Shown piece after piece: positions 22,370-34,221 of a stretch of 64,000 bases of DNA. Location of the stretch: contig JASWHV010000016.1 in the NCBI GenBank assembly GCA_030760725.1, positions 15,801,084-15,865,083 of the forward strand, in the 5' to 3' direction. The position numbers were made by a program, and so were the translations under genes. Under the pieces are notes generated by a model. That model ran no database searches and was not told the origin of the DNA. It saw only the letters and a program-made list of their open reading frames with translations. Position 1 is the stretch's first letter; each line of letters starts with the position of its first letter. The DNA is from Neostapfia colusana. Lineage: Eukaryota > Streptophyta > Magnoliopsida > Poales > Poaceae.

Positions 22370-25300
22370 TGTAAGGGCCTCAGTTTTGGCACACACTTGA
22401 AGTATTCATCACCACACCACACCAATTTTTACTCCATTCGGAGTTGATCTTGACATGAGCTAAGGGTGACGAATTCAAACTTTATTTGAATTCAAAACTG
22501 AACTTGTGCTGAAATTCACTCAAACCCACCCCAATCTGAATTTTATTCAATTCAAATGGCTCAGGGGTGAACAATTTGAATCACCAGGGGTATTATGGGG
22601 CTCACTGTTTACAACAGTGATTAGGAGTAAATTTCAGAGGTTAAAACCCCGGATGGGACCCACATGTCATAGAGGGAAGAAGGAGAAACTTGCAACCAAA
22701 GTCAGAGTCTCGGTGGGAAATTCCACCGAGCAGCTGTCGGCTGTGCCACCGAGCAGCTACCGGCGCCACCAGCTGCTTCCCCCTCCGCGCGCTGGCGCCC
22801 AGGGCGGCTGGCTCGCGCCCCCATGGACCGGCACCGCCTCAGCCGAGCAGGAGTCGGCCGGCTTTATCTTCTCGTGGGCAAACCCGAGCAGCGGCATTGT
22901 TTCTCGCTGCAGCTCTCTGCTCAATCGGGAAAACCAGCAAAACCATCTCCTCCTTCGTCCCTGAGCTGCTAGACAGCCACCTGAGCTCGCACTCCACTTC
23001 TCCAACACCAGAAACCTCGAGCTCCGACCTCCTTTGCCCAAAGACGATCGCCACCGCGGCGACCTAGCCTCAGCCGAGAGTCAGGCGCCCGTGGGCAGCG
23101 TTCCACAGGCGTTTTTGCGGTCCAGCGAGAGAGGCAACAGGAGCGCGCGACCACCGTGCGGCTCTCCTCCAAGTTTGGGAGCCAACCGTGAAGAATCCGC
23201 AGAGAATTTCTAGTTTTTGCTCCGGCGACCGTAAACCAAGCTTCCGGTACGGTTTCTTTAAATTCTCGCTCTATGATCTTTCGGAGGTCATCAAATCTTG
23301 CACGTAGACGCTGGACTAGCCGGCGATCAAGTTCTTTTCTGCATCCGTAGCGTGAAACTGTCTAGGAGTGACGAATTTCGAGCTCGATCAAGGGCGGTCA
23401 TGACGGGCACGATCGGTCACACGGTGCCGACCGACTTGCCGCCATCCCTGAACCCTTTTGACACCTTGTCGAGCTTCCTAGAGGTACACTGATGCTGTAG
23501 GGCCGTCTGTTCGAGGTGTTGGCGGGTTTAGAAACCACGGTCGACGGTGTCGAACATCAACCGAGGCAGAGGCACGTCGCCGAGCTATTTCCGGTCACCC
23601 CCAGCCCGACCTGACACCACCGACGTGTTCCTCGACGTCGACAACCCCCTGGCGGCGAATTTCAGCCCCTGGGAGGTCCGGCAGCAGTGAGCCGGCGAGC
23701 CCCGAGCCTGCTCCGGCGAGGTCGGCGGCGCGGGCGTGAGAGAACGGCGGGAGGAAGACGAAGCCGGCTGGCCCACGTGTCAGCGGCTGAAGAGTTTAAA
23801 CCGGGATCGGGTGTGGCCGGGGATCGGCTGTGCCGGCGCGCAAAATACCCTGTGGTATCTCCGGTGTGCCGGACACCTCCGCGCTCGACACGTGTCCCCG
23901 CGGGCCCTAGAGTTTAAATTTTTCCCCCGATTTTCAGGATTATTCCAAACTTCAAATCCTCATAACTTTGGCTAGAAAGCTCCAAATCGAGTGAACCAAA
24001 TTTGGTTGGATTTAGCTCTCTGAGCACTTTCCAGCAATACCAAATTCAGCTCATGAAAGTGAATAGTTTTCCAGAATTAAATCCCTAAGTTTTAAACTGT
24101 CGGGAATTTTATCTGGAGAACTATTTGATGAAAAATTCTGAAATTTGGTTGAAAGGTTCATTGGAAAATCCCTGAATACAAGTAAAATTTTCAGGCTCAT
24201 CCAAGTTCATTTAGTTACCCTAATCGGGTGATTAAGAGAACTGCCCTGAGAAAATAGAAAAATGTACAGAAACATTTTTCAGATTTTCTCAAATATTAAT
24301 TAGGGCATAACTTTCGGTAGAATTATTCAAATGACATAAAACCAACTCCATTAGAACCCTCCTAAATTCTAGTTTCCAGAAAGTAATGGTGGGAGCCATG
24401 AAAAACCCTGGAATTACTTAGAGGCTCAATTATTGACCAAAGAGGCTTTTATTTGTACAAGGTTCAATTGAACTTTGTTTCAAATAAAACTTGGTCACAA
24501 CTCTGGTTAGGACCCTACCAGGCCACCATAAAAATTTCAGAACCAAAGGGAAGGGCTAGCTAGAGTTATTAGCAATGAGGTATTCCAGTTCACACATTGC
24601 ATTCAAATTAACATGTAGTATTGTATTACACGTGTAGCCATTGAAGAAGAGGCTCCGGAAGTGCTGGACTTCCTCCTTCCGGAAGAGGAACTAACCCCTG
24701 ACCAGCAGCAACAAGGCAAGCCCCGGTTTGCATCAACCTTTTATAAGTCTTACTTTGTTTATACGTGTCATATGAAGTATGTATGTGCATTAGGTATAGG
24801 ATGAATGAAACCCCACTTGCATAACCAAAGATTCCTAAAAGAGTGAGGGTAGTGTCAAGGACCACGAGTAGACAGGCTATGCTTAATGAGTCATAGGGCT
24901 TCGGTACAAGTCGAGTAGTTGGAATCTACTCGCGAGATAGGCTTGGGACGCACGGGTTCGGTTGAGCGATGTGAGATCACATTAGTAATGAAAATGAGGC
25001 TAGGCAGGGGCTAGGGCGCAGCAAGAGGGAGTCTTGTGTGCGCAGCCCTGTCCGTGTCGATTGAGGACTGATCCGTGTGCGGCCCACGCTGATCAAGTTT
25101 GAACGTACCGAAGGCATGTCGGATATATGGGCCCCGATAAACCGATGTAGCCTAAACCTCCGGGCGTCGAGGCATAACGCACCGATTTATAGGTGTAGGC
25201 TGAGGGCAGCAAGGTGGAAATCTGCCAACGGGCATAGAGAGATGCTCCATGTGGGGAACTTCCTGCTCGTTTCGGTGCGACCGGTTCGACGTTTGGGCTG

Positions 25301-26094
25301 TTGGGTGAAAGGTTGTCTCATACGACATCGAGTGAGCGTGCTGTGCAGCTCCACGGGTGGGCGTACGTGACATGCTCTTTGGGTTTCCCTGCAGGTGTAT
25401 ATCGAGTCGATTCGCCGTCTCTCACGGTGAAGAGTACCACTTGGTCACTGAGTTGTGACGTAGATTAATGGATGAAACATGTTGATTCAATATTGCTGGT
25501 TGATATAATTGTATTGCTACATGTGTGCCACCAAATACTGCTTACTAAATTTCAGATTTCATGAACTGTTAACTTGTTGCTAAAAGATGAACTAAGGATG
25601 AACTTGTAGGCGTGTCCTTTTGCTGAAACGTTACTATCCTATGTCCATTGTACACCTCATGTAGAGTTTCATGTTTAGGTGAGTCGGTTAAGCCTTGCTG
25701 AGCCTTCGTGCTCACGGTTGCTGCTTAAGTGTTTTTCAGGTGAGGAGCCACCCACGGACTCGGGGTACGAGTCCACCGGCGAGGGTTACCCTCCGTCGGG
25801 GACCACGGCTGAGTGGGAGCCGTACACGCCACGCTGAGCTGAGAAGTGCAGCTAGTGTGGGTTGCCCTAGGGCTGGGCAACCGACTTTTGCTAGATAGGC
25901 GGGCGTGAGTTGTATAGTGTAGACTTCCGCTGTGTAACATGAGCAATAGTTGTAACTTAAGTTTGTACCTGTTTGTACAGTTTCAGTTGTTTTTCCATGT
26001 AATATATTATGTTCTTATGACGTGTGTTGTCGGGTGTCGCATCGCGCGGCACCACCCTCTGCGATCTTGGATGAGCGGATTCCGGTCCGCCACA
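22370..26094 (+). repeat. Element A 3' LTR
   Basis: 3,725 bp, the partner of 259-3983, followed by the GAACC duplication. Base differences are scattered, for example GAGTGAATTT against GAGTAAATTT near the start. Small-ORF exons are at 24638-24715 and 25740-25837. Both remain open and in phase, with the stop at 25835-25837, so the reading frame survives in both LTRs of an old element. Confidence 0.93.
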
Positions 26095-26906
26095 GAACCC
26101 TTGCTATCGTCGCCTACCCGAGCCTTTTATAGTCCAAGACTCGGGCGGCTTACAAGGGGAGCCGGGACCCGACAGGTGGTCCCGGGAAGATTGTCTATTA
26201 TCTACCGTATCTGCAGTTATGCCGGTAGTTGTCTCTGGTCGAAGGCTTCTGAGTCTTCATCTTGCCGCCCTGCCCATGCCGCATGCCAGTCGTAGTGGTT
26301 GATGACGGCGCAGGCGGCATGGGATGTCTTGTCGCGGAGTTTATTGGCTGGCAGGTTCTGACACCGTGCGCCAGTCTGTGATGTGACTGGGCGCAACGGC
26401 ACCTGACAGAAGCGTGCTCCGCGTCTCAGCGTCTTGGGAAGACGCGGGCCTTGAATACCTTGTACGGGCAAGGTATGGGGCGTCTTTACGCCCGCTGCCT
26501 ATCTCTTGGGGGCAGGCAGCACCGTTCTTCTGGCCACGTGGCGGGCCCAGAGCCCTTCTCTGAGGAGAGGAGGGTCCGTCCTGCGGGGCACGTGGAGCCT
26601 CCGGACCTCTCCCCGCGGAGGGGGGGGGCTCGGCTTCTGTCGGCCACGCGGCGGGCCCGGAGCTCTCCTCTGAGGAGAGGGAGGTCCGGCCCCGCTGGAC
26701 GCGTGGCGCCTTCGGACCTCTCTCCCGCAGAGGGGGAGGTCCGGCTTCTGTATGCCACGTGGCAGGCCCGGAGCTTTCCTCTGAGGAGAGGGAGGTCCGG
26801 CCCCGCCGGACGCGTGGCGCCTTCGGAGCTCTCCCTGCGGAGAAGGGCGAGTTCCTTAGGCATTTCTTCCTGTGCGCGGGGGTACCCCATATCTCAGGTA
26901 CCGACA
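26095..26906 (-). mobile_element. D0 LTR, right part
   Basis: Continues the LTR cut at 258. It contains the minus-strand TATA box CTATAAAAGG (26123-26132) and about three dimers of the CACGTG-bearing tandem repeat (about 26533-26850). It ends GGTACCGACA at 26906. The next base to the right is mid-RT of element D1, and no polypurine-type 3' junction is present. This LTR therefore looks like the 5' end of a further element inserted into D1 rather than D1's own 3' LTR. Confidence 0.8.
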
Positions 26907-27390
26907 GTTCTTTAGGCCATGAGGCATAGGGACATAACAGCACAGACCGTCTACTGTGATGAAGGAGGTGTGCTCTTCATCTTCTCTAGACATAGGGATC
27001 TGATGGAAACCCGAGTAAGCGTCTAGGAAGCACAACATATCGCAGCCTGACGTCGAGTCTACTATTTGATCTATTCTAGGGAGAGGGAATGGATCTTTAG
27101 GACATGCCTTATTGAGATTGGTGTAGTCGACGCACATCCGGAGCTTCCCGCCGGCCTTTGGGACAACAACAGGGTTCACCAACCACCGGGGGTGGCGGAC
27201 TTTCCGTATGAAGCCAGCGTCCAGCAGCTTCTTGATTTCTTCACGGATGAGGCTTTGCCGCTCGATGGGCTGCTTGCGGGGCTTCTGTTGGACTGCCCGG
27301 GATCGGGGAAGACCTTTAGGTGGTGCCCGATCACCTCCCTAGGGACCTCTGGCATCTGCGACGGCTGCCATGCAAACACATCGACATTGT
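26907..27390 (-). pseudogene. pol: D1 reverse transcriptase, N-terminal half
   Basis: Minus strand. Tat-type RT start: a LIREEIKKLLDAGFI-like stretch, WLVNPVVVPKAGGKLRMCVD, then LNKACPKDPFPLPRIDQIVD and FLDAYSGFHQI. It stops at PMPHGLKN, where the D0 LTR begins, before the catalytic YxDD box. There is also a frame change near 27180. RNase H and integrase of D1 are not in the window. Confidence 0.85.
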
Positions 27391-28160
27391 GCCGGAGGGA
27401 GGTGGCGAGCGCGCCTTCCTATTTGCTATCCAGGCCCCCGGCTACCCGGGTGGTCTGGGTGGCGTCGGCGCCGATTTTGACGAGCCTCAAGGGGACGTCG
27501 CCCTCGTCGAGGGGTTGCACATGGGGTGCTGTAGTAGAGGCACGGTGGCGTGCACTTGGGTGGAGCCGGTTTGGTTCTGCACTGCCTGAGGTTGGTGCTT
27601 TAGCTGTTGTAAGCGCTTGGAGCTTTTCCAAGGCTAACACTGCGGCAGTACGGTCTCCACGAATCCTGAGGACGCCTGTTGGTGTAGGCATCTTCAAGAC
27701 ATGGTAGCCGTAGTGGGCTACTGCCATGAATCGGTACAGGGCTGGCCTGCCAATTATGGCGTTGAAGGGGAGGTCGATCTCCGCCACGTCGAACAGAATG
27801 TACTCTGTCCGATAGTTGTCCGGTGCTCCAAAGGTCACCGGGAGGCAGATGTGGCCATGGAACGACCTGTCCCGGCCCTACCCCTGAGAACGGGCTTGAT
27901 GGGGTGAGCTTGGCCATCGGGATCTGCAGCTTCTGGAAAGCTGCGCGACTGATGAGGTTCAGTCCAGCCCCGCCATCCACCAAAACGTGGTACATCCTTA
28001 CGTTGGCGATGGTGGGGGCCACCAAGAGCGGTAGTTGGCCGGCCCCAGCCATGTTCCTGGGGCAGTCGGTGGCATCGAAGCTAATGGGGGTTCCCATCCA
28101 CCTGAGGTGCAGCGCTGCACCCGGGAGGGGAGCCACCGACGCTACTGCTCGGCGCAAGGT
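27391..28160 (-). pseudogene. pol: D1 protease region
   Basis: Minus strand. The aspartic protease motif is HVLVDGGAGLNLIS near 27980-27940; DGG in place of DSG/DTG is common in Tat-type elements. The second protease landmark, FNAIIGRPALYRFMAV, lies near 27750. A frame change near 27880 separates the two halves. Upstream it joins gag. D2 and E lack most of this block, so D1 is the only Tat copy in the window with a protease. Confidence 0.82.
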
Positions 28161-28299
28161 CTTAACCGCGCTTCAGGACGAGGGGTCAGCGGACCCACCG
28201 TAGATGATGTAGAGCATCTTCCGGTGCTCGTCATCACTGGAACTGGATCTCTCATGATTGCGCACCGCCTTTACGACGCGCTGAGGTTCCTGGAACTCC

Positions 28300-29962
28300 A
28301 CCTAGTGGTCTACGTCGTCTGGGGCGTCGACCTTCTGCTTGCCCTCCCTTTGACGGTAGGGTGGGGCATCAGTTAGAAGCTGCTTCCCTTTCCGGAAGCG
28401 CTCCGCGAGCTTCTGGATTTCCCGGCACTCGGCAGCAGTATGGTAACTGGTGCCATGCACGGGGCATAGCTCGCCCTGGCCCCCGTCCGGAGCCGGTGAC
28501 TGTCGCGGCCTTTTGTCGGGGCGTGGCCCCCGAGCTCCACTGGGGGCTTCTGCTGCGGCAACGGGGGCCGCAGATGGCGGTTTCATCTTGCCACTGCCCC
28601 TGCTCCTGATCTTCCCGCCGCTTCCATAGGAAGCGGCGCCAGATCCTGGCTGCCCCCTGGCTCGGAGGCTGATAGAGAGTGCCAGTTTCGCCCTTCGGCT
28701 GCTCTGGCGCACTTGTCCGCCAGGCTGAAGAGCTCTGATACGTCGCGAACCTCTCTAGTCGCGAGCTTCTCAAGCATCTTCTTGTCCAGAACGCCTTGCC
28801 GGAACACCACCACCACAGAAGCGTTCTGGATGTGTGGGATGGTGTTCCGCACCTGGGACAACTGCTGGATGAAGGAACGCAGCGACTCCCCAGGCTGTTG
28901 CTGGATGGCATGGAGGTCGGGTTCCGTGCCAGGCCGGGTGTAGGAACTGCCGAAGTTGGCGGTGAACTGCCGGCAGAGCTCTCCCTAGGAAGTTATGGAA
29001 CCCTGGGGGAGGTTCACGAGCCAAGACCGGGCTGGGCCGGTCAAGGCGACGGGGAAGTAGTTGGCCATGACGGCCTCATCCCCTCCTGCGACAAGTACGG
29101 AGGTGAAGTAGATTTGGAGAAACTCCGCCGGGTTGACGCTGCCGTCGTACTTCTCGGGCAGGTGCGGCCGAAACTTGCGTGGCCACCTCACGAAGCGAAG
29201 GTGGGGCGCCAGGGCCGCACATCCTGCCCCCGCTGCTGCAGGAATTGGTGCCGTGAACGCTTGGTTCGCCGCTGGCACAGTGTACCCCGGTATGGGCAAA
29301 GCTGCGCCATAGACCGGGGGCGCCATTTGCAGGGCATATGGCTGTGGCATATGCTGCGCGGCGTATGCCTGGGGCAGAGTTCGCGTGGCGAAAGTCTGCT
29401 CTTCAGGTTGGGTCGAGGCCGACGTCACGCTGTCGCCAGTCTCCTGGTTGCGACGCCTTTCTCGACGTCGCTCGAGGTACACCCGGGCATCCTGGCCCAA
29501 GTGACACCGCTCCAGCTCTGTCCTCAGGTCTGTCGACTGGAGCCTGGTGGAGCTGGAATCCGCCGTCTGCTCGTCAACCGTTAGCGTGCACGTCAGTGAC
29601 ACAGCCGGTTTGCTGGAGCGTCATCCCCGCCGAAGTCGAGGGTTTGCGGTGGCGACGACGAGACGGTCTACCTCGCAAATCCACTGCTGGGTCGCTGCCT
29701 GAGGCGCGTCCCCAGCAGGCGGATTGCGCAGTAGTGCTCTTGCTGCAGCTAGCGCACCCCTGTGGTGTACGCTCAGCGCTGCAGAAGATCTGACGCTGGT
29801 TGGAGGCTGCATTGCCGGAGTCGGCGTTGCCGGAGTCGACTGCTGGCTCCCAGCTTGAGCCGACACACTCCGTCCTGAGTGCGTCGACATGTATTCCCCG
29901 CTGGTCACGGTTCGCCGTGAACGAGGAGGAGGAGAGTTTGCCGCTGAGGGAAACTTGGTCAT
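28300..29962 (-). pseudogene. gag: D1 gag
   Basis: Minus strand, likely start MTKFPSAANSPPPRSRR at 29962. The capsid region reads RWPRKFRPHLPEKYDGSVNP, then GPARSWLVNLPQGSITS, where a TAG replaces a Trp codon (E has TGG). The frame continues as VRNTIPHIQNASVVVVFRQG. The C-terminal zinc-like region is CPVHGTSYHTAAEC (C-x2-H-x5-H-x4-C as seen), typical of Tat-type gag. Several frame changes and stops break it. Its role would be to form the virus-like particle. Confidence 0.82.
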
Positions 29963-29997
29963 CTTCGTCGGCGGAAACTCGTCGTGCAAGGGAAAAG

Positions 29998-30018
29998 CCC
30001 CCTACCTGGCGCGTCAAA
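29998..30018 (-). promoter_or_regulatory. Putative D1 primer-binding region
   Basis: On the minus strand TTTGACGCGCCAGGTAGGGG starts right after the LTR. D2 (33086-33106) and E (54606-54626) have TTTGGCGCGCCAGG at the same place. The position is that of a primer-binding site. I did not determine the primer tRNA. Confidence 0.55.
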
Positions 30019-31102
30019 TGTCGAAGTGTGTGGTCGACACTTCCCCCGGACCTGCACTGGGCAGCCCGCGGAGGTTCTTTTTCGAAGGGGCTAGTCACTT
30101 GTGGAGAGCTTGAGCGTATGGACGAGTTAAGGAAGAGCTTGACACGGTGAGTTTTACGTGGTTCAGGCCGCTAGAGCGTAAAACCCTACGTCCACGGCGA
30201 GTTGAGGAGCTCGCTGTATTGCTTGTTGCTCAGAACCAGATCCTGAGCTTGAGGATGAGTTATGCCTAGCGTATGAGTTGCGGGAGTGCGAACCCTCGCT
30301 AACGTTGCCTACCCGAGCCTTTTATAGTCCAAGGCTCAGGTGGCTTACAAGGGGGGCCCGGGACCCAACAGGTGGTCCCAGTGAGATTGCCTGCAGACTA
30401 TCGTATCCACAGTTATGTCGGTAGTTCTCTCTGGCGAAGGCTTCTGAGTCTTCGTCTTGCCGCCCTGCCCATGCCGCATGCTAGCCGTAGTGGTTGATGA
30501 CGGCGGGGGGCGGCAGGGGATGTCTTGTCGCTGTGTTTATTGGCTGGCAGGTTCTGACACCGCGCGCCAGTCTATGATGTGACTGGGCGCAACGGCACCT
30601 GACAGAGGCGTGCTCCGCGTCTCCGCATCTTGGGAAGGTGAGGGCCTTGAATACCTTGTACGGGCAAGGTATGGGGCGTCTTTACACCCGCTGCCTACCG
30701 CTCGGGGGCAGGCAGCGCTCTTCTGCTGGACATGTGGCGGGCCCGGAGCCCTCCTCAGAGAAGAGGGAGGTCCGGCCCTGCAGGACACGTGGAGCCCTTG
30801 GACCTCCCTCCGCGGAGGGGGAGGTCCGGCTTTTGTCGGCCATGTGGCGGGCCCGGAGCTCTCCTCTGAGGAGAGGGAGTTCCGGCCCCGCTGGACACGC
30901 GGCGCCTTCGGACCTCTCTCCCGCGGAGGGGGAGGTCCGGCTTCTGCAGGCCACGTGGCGAGCCCGGAGCTCTCCTCTGAGGAGAGGGAGGTCCGGCCCC
31001 GCCGGACGCGTGGCGCCTTCGGAGCTCTCCCTGCGGAGAAGGGTGAGATCCTTAGGTATTTTCCCCTGTGCACGGGGGTACCCCATATCCCGGGTACCGA
31101 CA
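30019..31102 (-). repeat. D1 LTR (5' LTR in minus sense)
   Basis: 1,084 bp, TGTC...GACA. Minus-strand TATA CTATAAAAGG at 30318-30327. CACGTG-type tandem repeats at about 30728-31045, upstream of the TATA box in the sense of the element. To the right it abuts mid-element sequence of D2, not a canonical 3' junction, which suggests insertion of D1 into D2. The TSD cannot be tested because the left side is outside the window. Confidence 0.85.
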
Positions 31103-33106
31103 TTCCCCTTCTGGCTAAGGCCTTCAAGAGGTTGACAGACCCTGGGCGGCCCCCAGGAGGTACGGCCGAGGCATAGAGGCGTGCTCTCGGGTGGAGCTGG
31201 CCCGGTTCTGACCCGCCGGGGCTGGTGCTTGGGCTGCTGTGACTTTTTGGAGCCTCTCCAAGGTTGACATCGCAGCAGTGCAGCCTCCACTGACTTTTCG
31301 GGGTCGCCACAGTCGGCTACTGCCCCGGCTCGTCGTCATCGGAGCTGGAGTCCTCAGCGTTGTGTACCGTCTTTATGACACGTTGAGGCCCCTGAAACCC
31401 CACCTGGTGGCCGACGCTGACTGAGGCGTCGACCTTCTGCTTGCCCTCCCTCTGAGGGAGGGGCGGAGCATCAGCTCTTAGCTTCCTCCCCTTGCGGAAG
31501 CGTTCTGCAAGCCTCTGGATGTCCCAGCACTCGGCAGCAGTATGATTGCTGGTGCCATGCACGGGGCATAGCTCGCCTTGGTCACCATCTGGGGCTGGTG
31601 ACTGTCGCTGCCTTTTGTCAGGGTGCGGCCCCCCGAGCTCCACTGGGTGCCGCTGCTGCGGCAATGGGAGCCGCGGCCGACGACTTCATCTTGCCACTCC
31701 CTCGGCTCTTGGCTTTCTTGCCGCCTCCATAGGAAGCAGCGCCAGATCCGGGCTGTCCTCCTGATTCGGAGGCTGGCAGTGAGTGCCAGTTCCGCCCTTC
31801 GGCTGCTCTGGCACACTTGTCCGCCAGGCTGAAGAGCTTGGAGACATCGCGGACCTCTCTGGTCGCGAGTTTCTCAAGCATCTTCTCGTCCGGGACACCC
31901 TGCCGGAACGCCACCACCACAGAAGCACTTTGAATGTGCGGGATGGTGTTGCGTACCTGGGAGAACCGCTGGATGAAGGAGCGCAGTGATTCCCAGGTTG
32001 TTGTTTGATGGCGTGGAGGTCAAGCTCCGTGCCAGGACGGGTGTAGGAACTGCCGAAGTTGGCGATGAACTTCCGGCAGAGCTCTCCCCAGGAAGTTATC
32101 GAACCCTGGGGGAGGTTCATGAGCCAAGACCGGGCTGGGCCGGTCAAGGCGACGGGGAAGTAGTTGGCCATGATGGCCTCGTCCCCTCCTGCGGCAAGTA
32201 CGGCGGTGGAGTAGATCTGGAGGAACTCCGCCGGGTTGACGCTGCCGTCGTACTTCTCGGGCAGGTGCGGCCGAAACTTGCGCGGCCACCTCGCGAAGCG
32301 AAGGTGGGGCGCTAGGGCCGCACATCCTGCCCCTGTTGCTGCAGGCGTTGGTGCTACGAACGCTTGGTTCGCTGCTGGCACAGTGTACCCCGGTATGGGC
32401 AAGGCTGCGCCATAGACCGGGGGCGCCGTTTGCAGGGCATATGGCTGTGGCATATGCTGCGTGGCGTATGCCTGTGGTAGAGTTCGCGTGGCAAAAGTCT
32501 GCGCCTCAGGCAGGGTTGAGGCAGATGTCATGCTGACGCCGGCCTCTTGGCTGTGACGCCTTTCTCGTCGTTGCTCGAGGAACACTCGGGCGTCCTGGCC
32601 CAAGTGGCATCGTTCCAGCTCAGTCCTCAGGTCCGTCGACGGAAGCCTGGTGGAGCTGGAATCCGCCGTCTGTCCGTCAACCGTCGGCGTGCGCGTCAGC
32701 GACACAGCCGGTTGGCCGGAGTGTCGTCCCTGCCGAAGTCGAGGGTTTGCGGCGGCGACGACGAGACGGTCTACCTCGCGAATCCACTGCTGGGTCGCTG
32801 AATGGGGCGCGTCCCCAGCAGGTGGATTGCGCAGTAGCGCTCTTGCTGCAGCCAGCGCACCCCCGTGGGGAACGCTCAGCGCTGCAGAAGATCTCACGCT
32901 AGTCGGAGCCTGCATTGCCGGAGTCGGCTGCTAGCTTCCAGCTTGCGCCGACACACTCCGTCCTGAGTGCGTCAACACGTATTCCCCGCTAGTTACGGTC
33001 TGTCGTGATCGCGGGGGAGGAGAGCTTGCCGCTGAAGGAAGCTTCGTCATCTTCATCGGCAGAAACTCGTGGCGCGAGGGAAAAGCCCCCTTCCTGGCGC
33101 GCCAAA
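31103..33106 (-). pseudogene. gag: D2 internal region: gag with protease deleted
   Basis: Minus strand. Gag starts near 33056 (MKMTKLPSAA). The capsid region is long and open for about 409 codons (32915 to 31686), including WPRKFRPHLPEKYDGSVNP and LTGPARSWLMNLPQGSITSW. A single-base loss near 31998 relative to E shifts the frame. The zinc region CPVHGTSNHTAAEC is near 31560. After it, at about 31325, the sequence jumps past the protease active site to a short protease remnant, exactly as in E. It ends mid-repeat (TTCCCCTTCTGG) at the D1 LTR. Defective. Confidence 0.8.
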
Positions 33107-34221
33107 TGTCGAAGTGTGTGGTCGACACTTCCCCTGGACCTGCTCTAGGCAGCCCGCGGAGGTTCTTTTTCGGAGGGGCTAGTCGCCTGAGGAGAGCTTA
33201 AGCATAAGGGACGAGTGAGGGAGAAGCTTGACACGGCGAGTTTTACGTGGTTCGGGCCGCCGGAGCGTAAAAACCTACGTCCACGGTGAGCAGAGGAGCT
33301 CGCTGTATTGCTTGTCGCTCAGAACCGGAGTCCTGAGCTTGAGGGTGAGTTATGCCTTGGGTGTGAGTTGCTGGAGTGCGAACCCACAGAGTTCGAATGG
33401 CTAGAGTGCGAACCCTTGCTAACGTTGCCTACCCGAGCCTTTTATAGTCCAAGGCTCAAGTGGCTTACAAGGGGGGCCCGGGGCCCGACAGGTGGCCTCG
33501 GGGAGATTGCCTGCCGACTATCGTATCTGCAGTTATGCCGGCAGTTGTCTCTGGCGAAGGCTTCCAAGTCTTCTTCCTGCCGCCCTGCCCATGCCGCATG
33601 CTAGTCGTAGTGGTCGATGACGGCGGGGGCGGCAGGGGATGTCTTGTCGCTGTGTTTATTGGCTGGCAGGTTCTGACACTGCGCGCCAGTCTGCGATGCG
33701 ACTGAGCGCAACGGCACCTGACAGAGGCGTGCTCCGCGTCTCCGCGTCTTGGGAAGGCGCGGGCCTTGAATACCTTGTACGGGCAAGGTATGGTGTGTCT
33801 TTACGCCCGCTGCCTACCACGCGGGGGCAGGCAGCGCTGTTCTGCTGGACACGTGGCGGGCCTGGAGCTCTCCTCTGAGGAGAGGGAGGCCCGGCCCCGC
33901 AGGACACGTGGAGCCTTCGGACCTCTCCCCGCGGAGGGGGGAGGTCCGGCTTCTGTCGGCCACGTGGCGGGCCCGGAGCTCTCCTCTGTGGAGGGGGAGG
34001 TCCGGCCCCGCGGGACACGTGGCGCCTTTGGAGCTCTCCCCACGGAGGGGGAGGTCTGGCTGCTGTTGGCCACGTGGCAGGCCCGGAGCTCTCCTCTGAG
34101 GAGAGGGAGGTCCGGCCCCGCTGGACATGTGGCGCCTTCGGAGCTCTCCCTGCGGAGAAGGGCGATATCCTTACGCATTTTCCCCTGTGCGCGGGGGTAC
34201 CCCATATTGCGGGTACCGACA
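33107..34221 (-). repeat. D2 LTR (5' LTR in minus sense)
   Basis: 1,115 bp. TATA on the minus strand at 33438-33447. CACGTG tandem repeats at about 33848-34165. A short extra repeat (GAGTGCGAACCCACAGAGTT) near 33380 makes it longer than its relatives. The right flank is plus-strand pol of element F; GGAGC (34222-34226) is the probable right TSD copy, its partner outside the window. Confidence 0.85.

Larger units (their letters stand above)
259..26094 (+). mobile_element. Element A: Tekay/Del-type chromovirus, nearly complete, with B nested inside
   Basis: Complete LTR retrotransposon bounded by two LTRs of 3,725 bp each (259-3983 and 22370-26094), both starting TGTAAGGGCC and ending GTCCGCCACA. 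The TSD GAACC occupies 254-258 and 26095-26099. Internal order is primer-binding site, leader, gag, protease, reverse transcriptase, RNase H (split by element B), integrase, C-terminal chromodomain and polypurine tract. The chromodomain and pol sequence place it in the chromovirus branch, most like the Tekay/Del clade. It is inactive: pol has a frameshift and a nonsense codon before the B insertion. Scattered base differences between the LTRs show it is older than B. Confidence 0.95.

Noticed and set aside
26341..26943. Long Pro/Gly/Arg-rich open frames on both strands (also 30537-31310, 33656-34360, 35628-36122, 55309-55952)
   Set aside because: They are translations of the 56-bp GC-rich tandem repeats in the Tat LTRs. 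The repeat length and composition leave several frames open on both strands with no protein-like conservation.
26907..30018. D0 LTR taken as the 3' LTR of D1, giving a compact element with deleted pol
   Set aside because: The junction lacks the conserved 3' end sequence seen at 36093 and 63866 and falls in mid-RT. Insertion of another element is simpler, though the left flank is needed to be sure.
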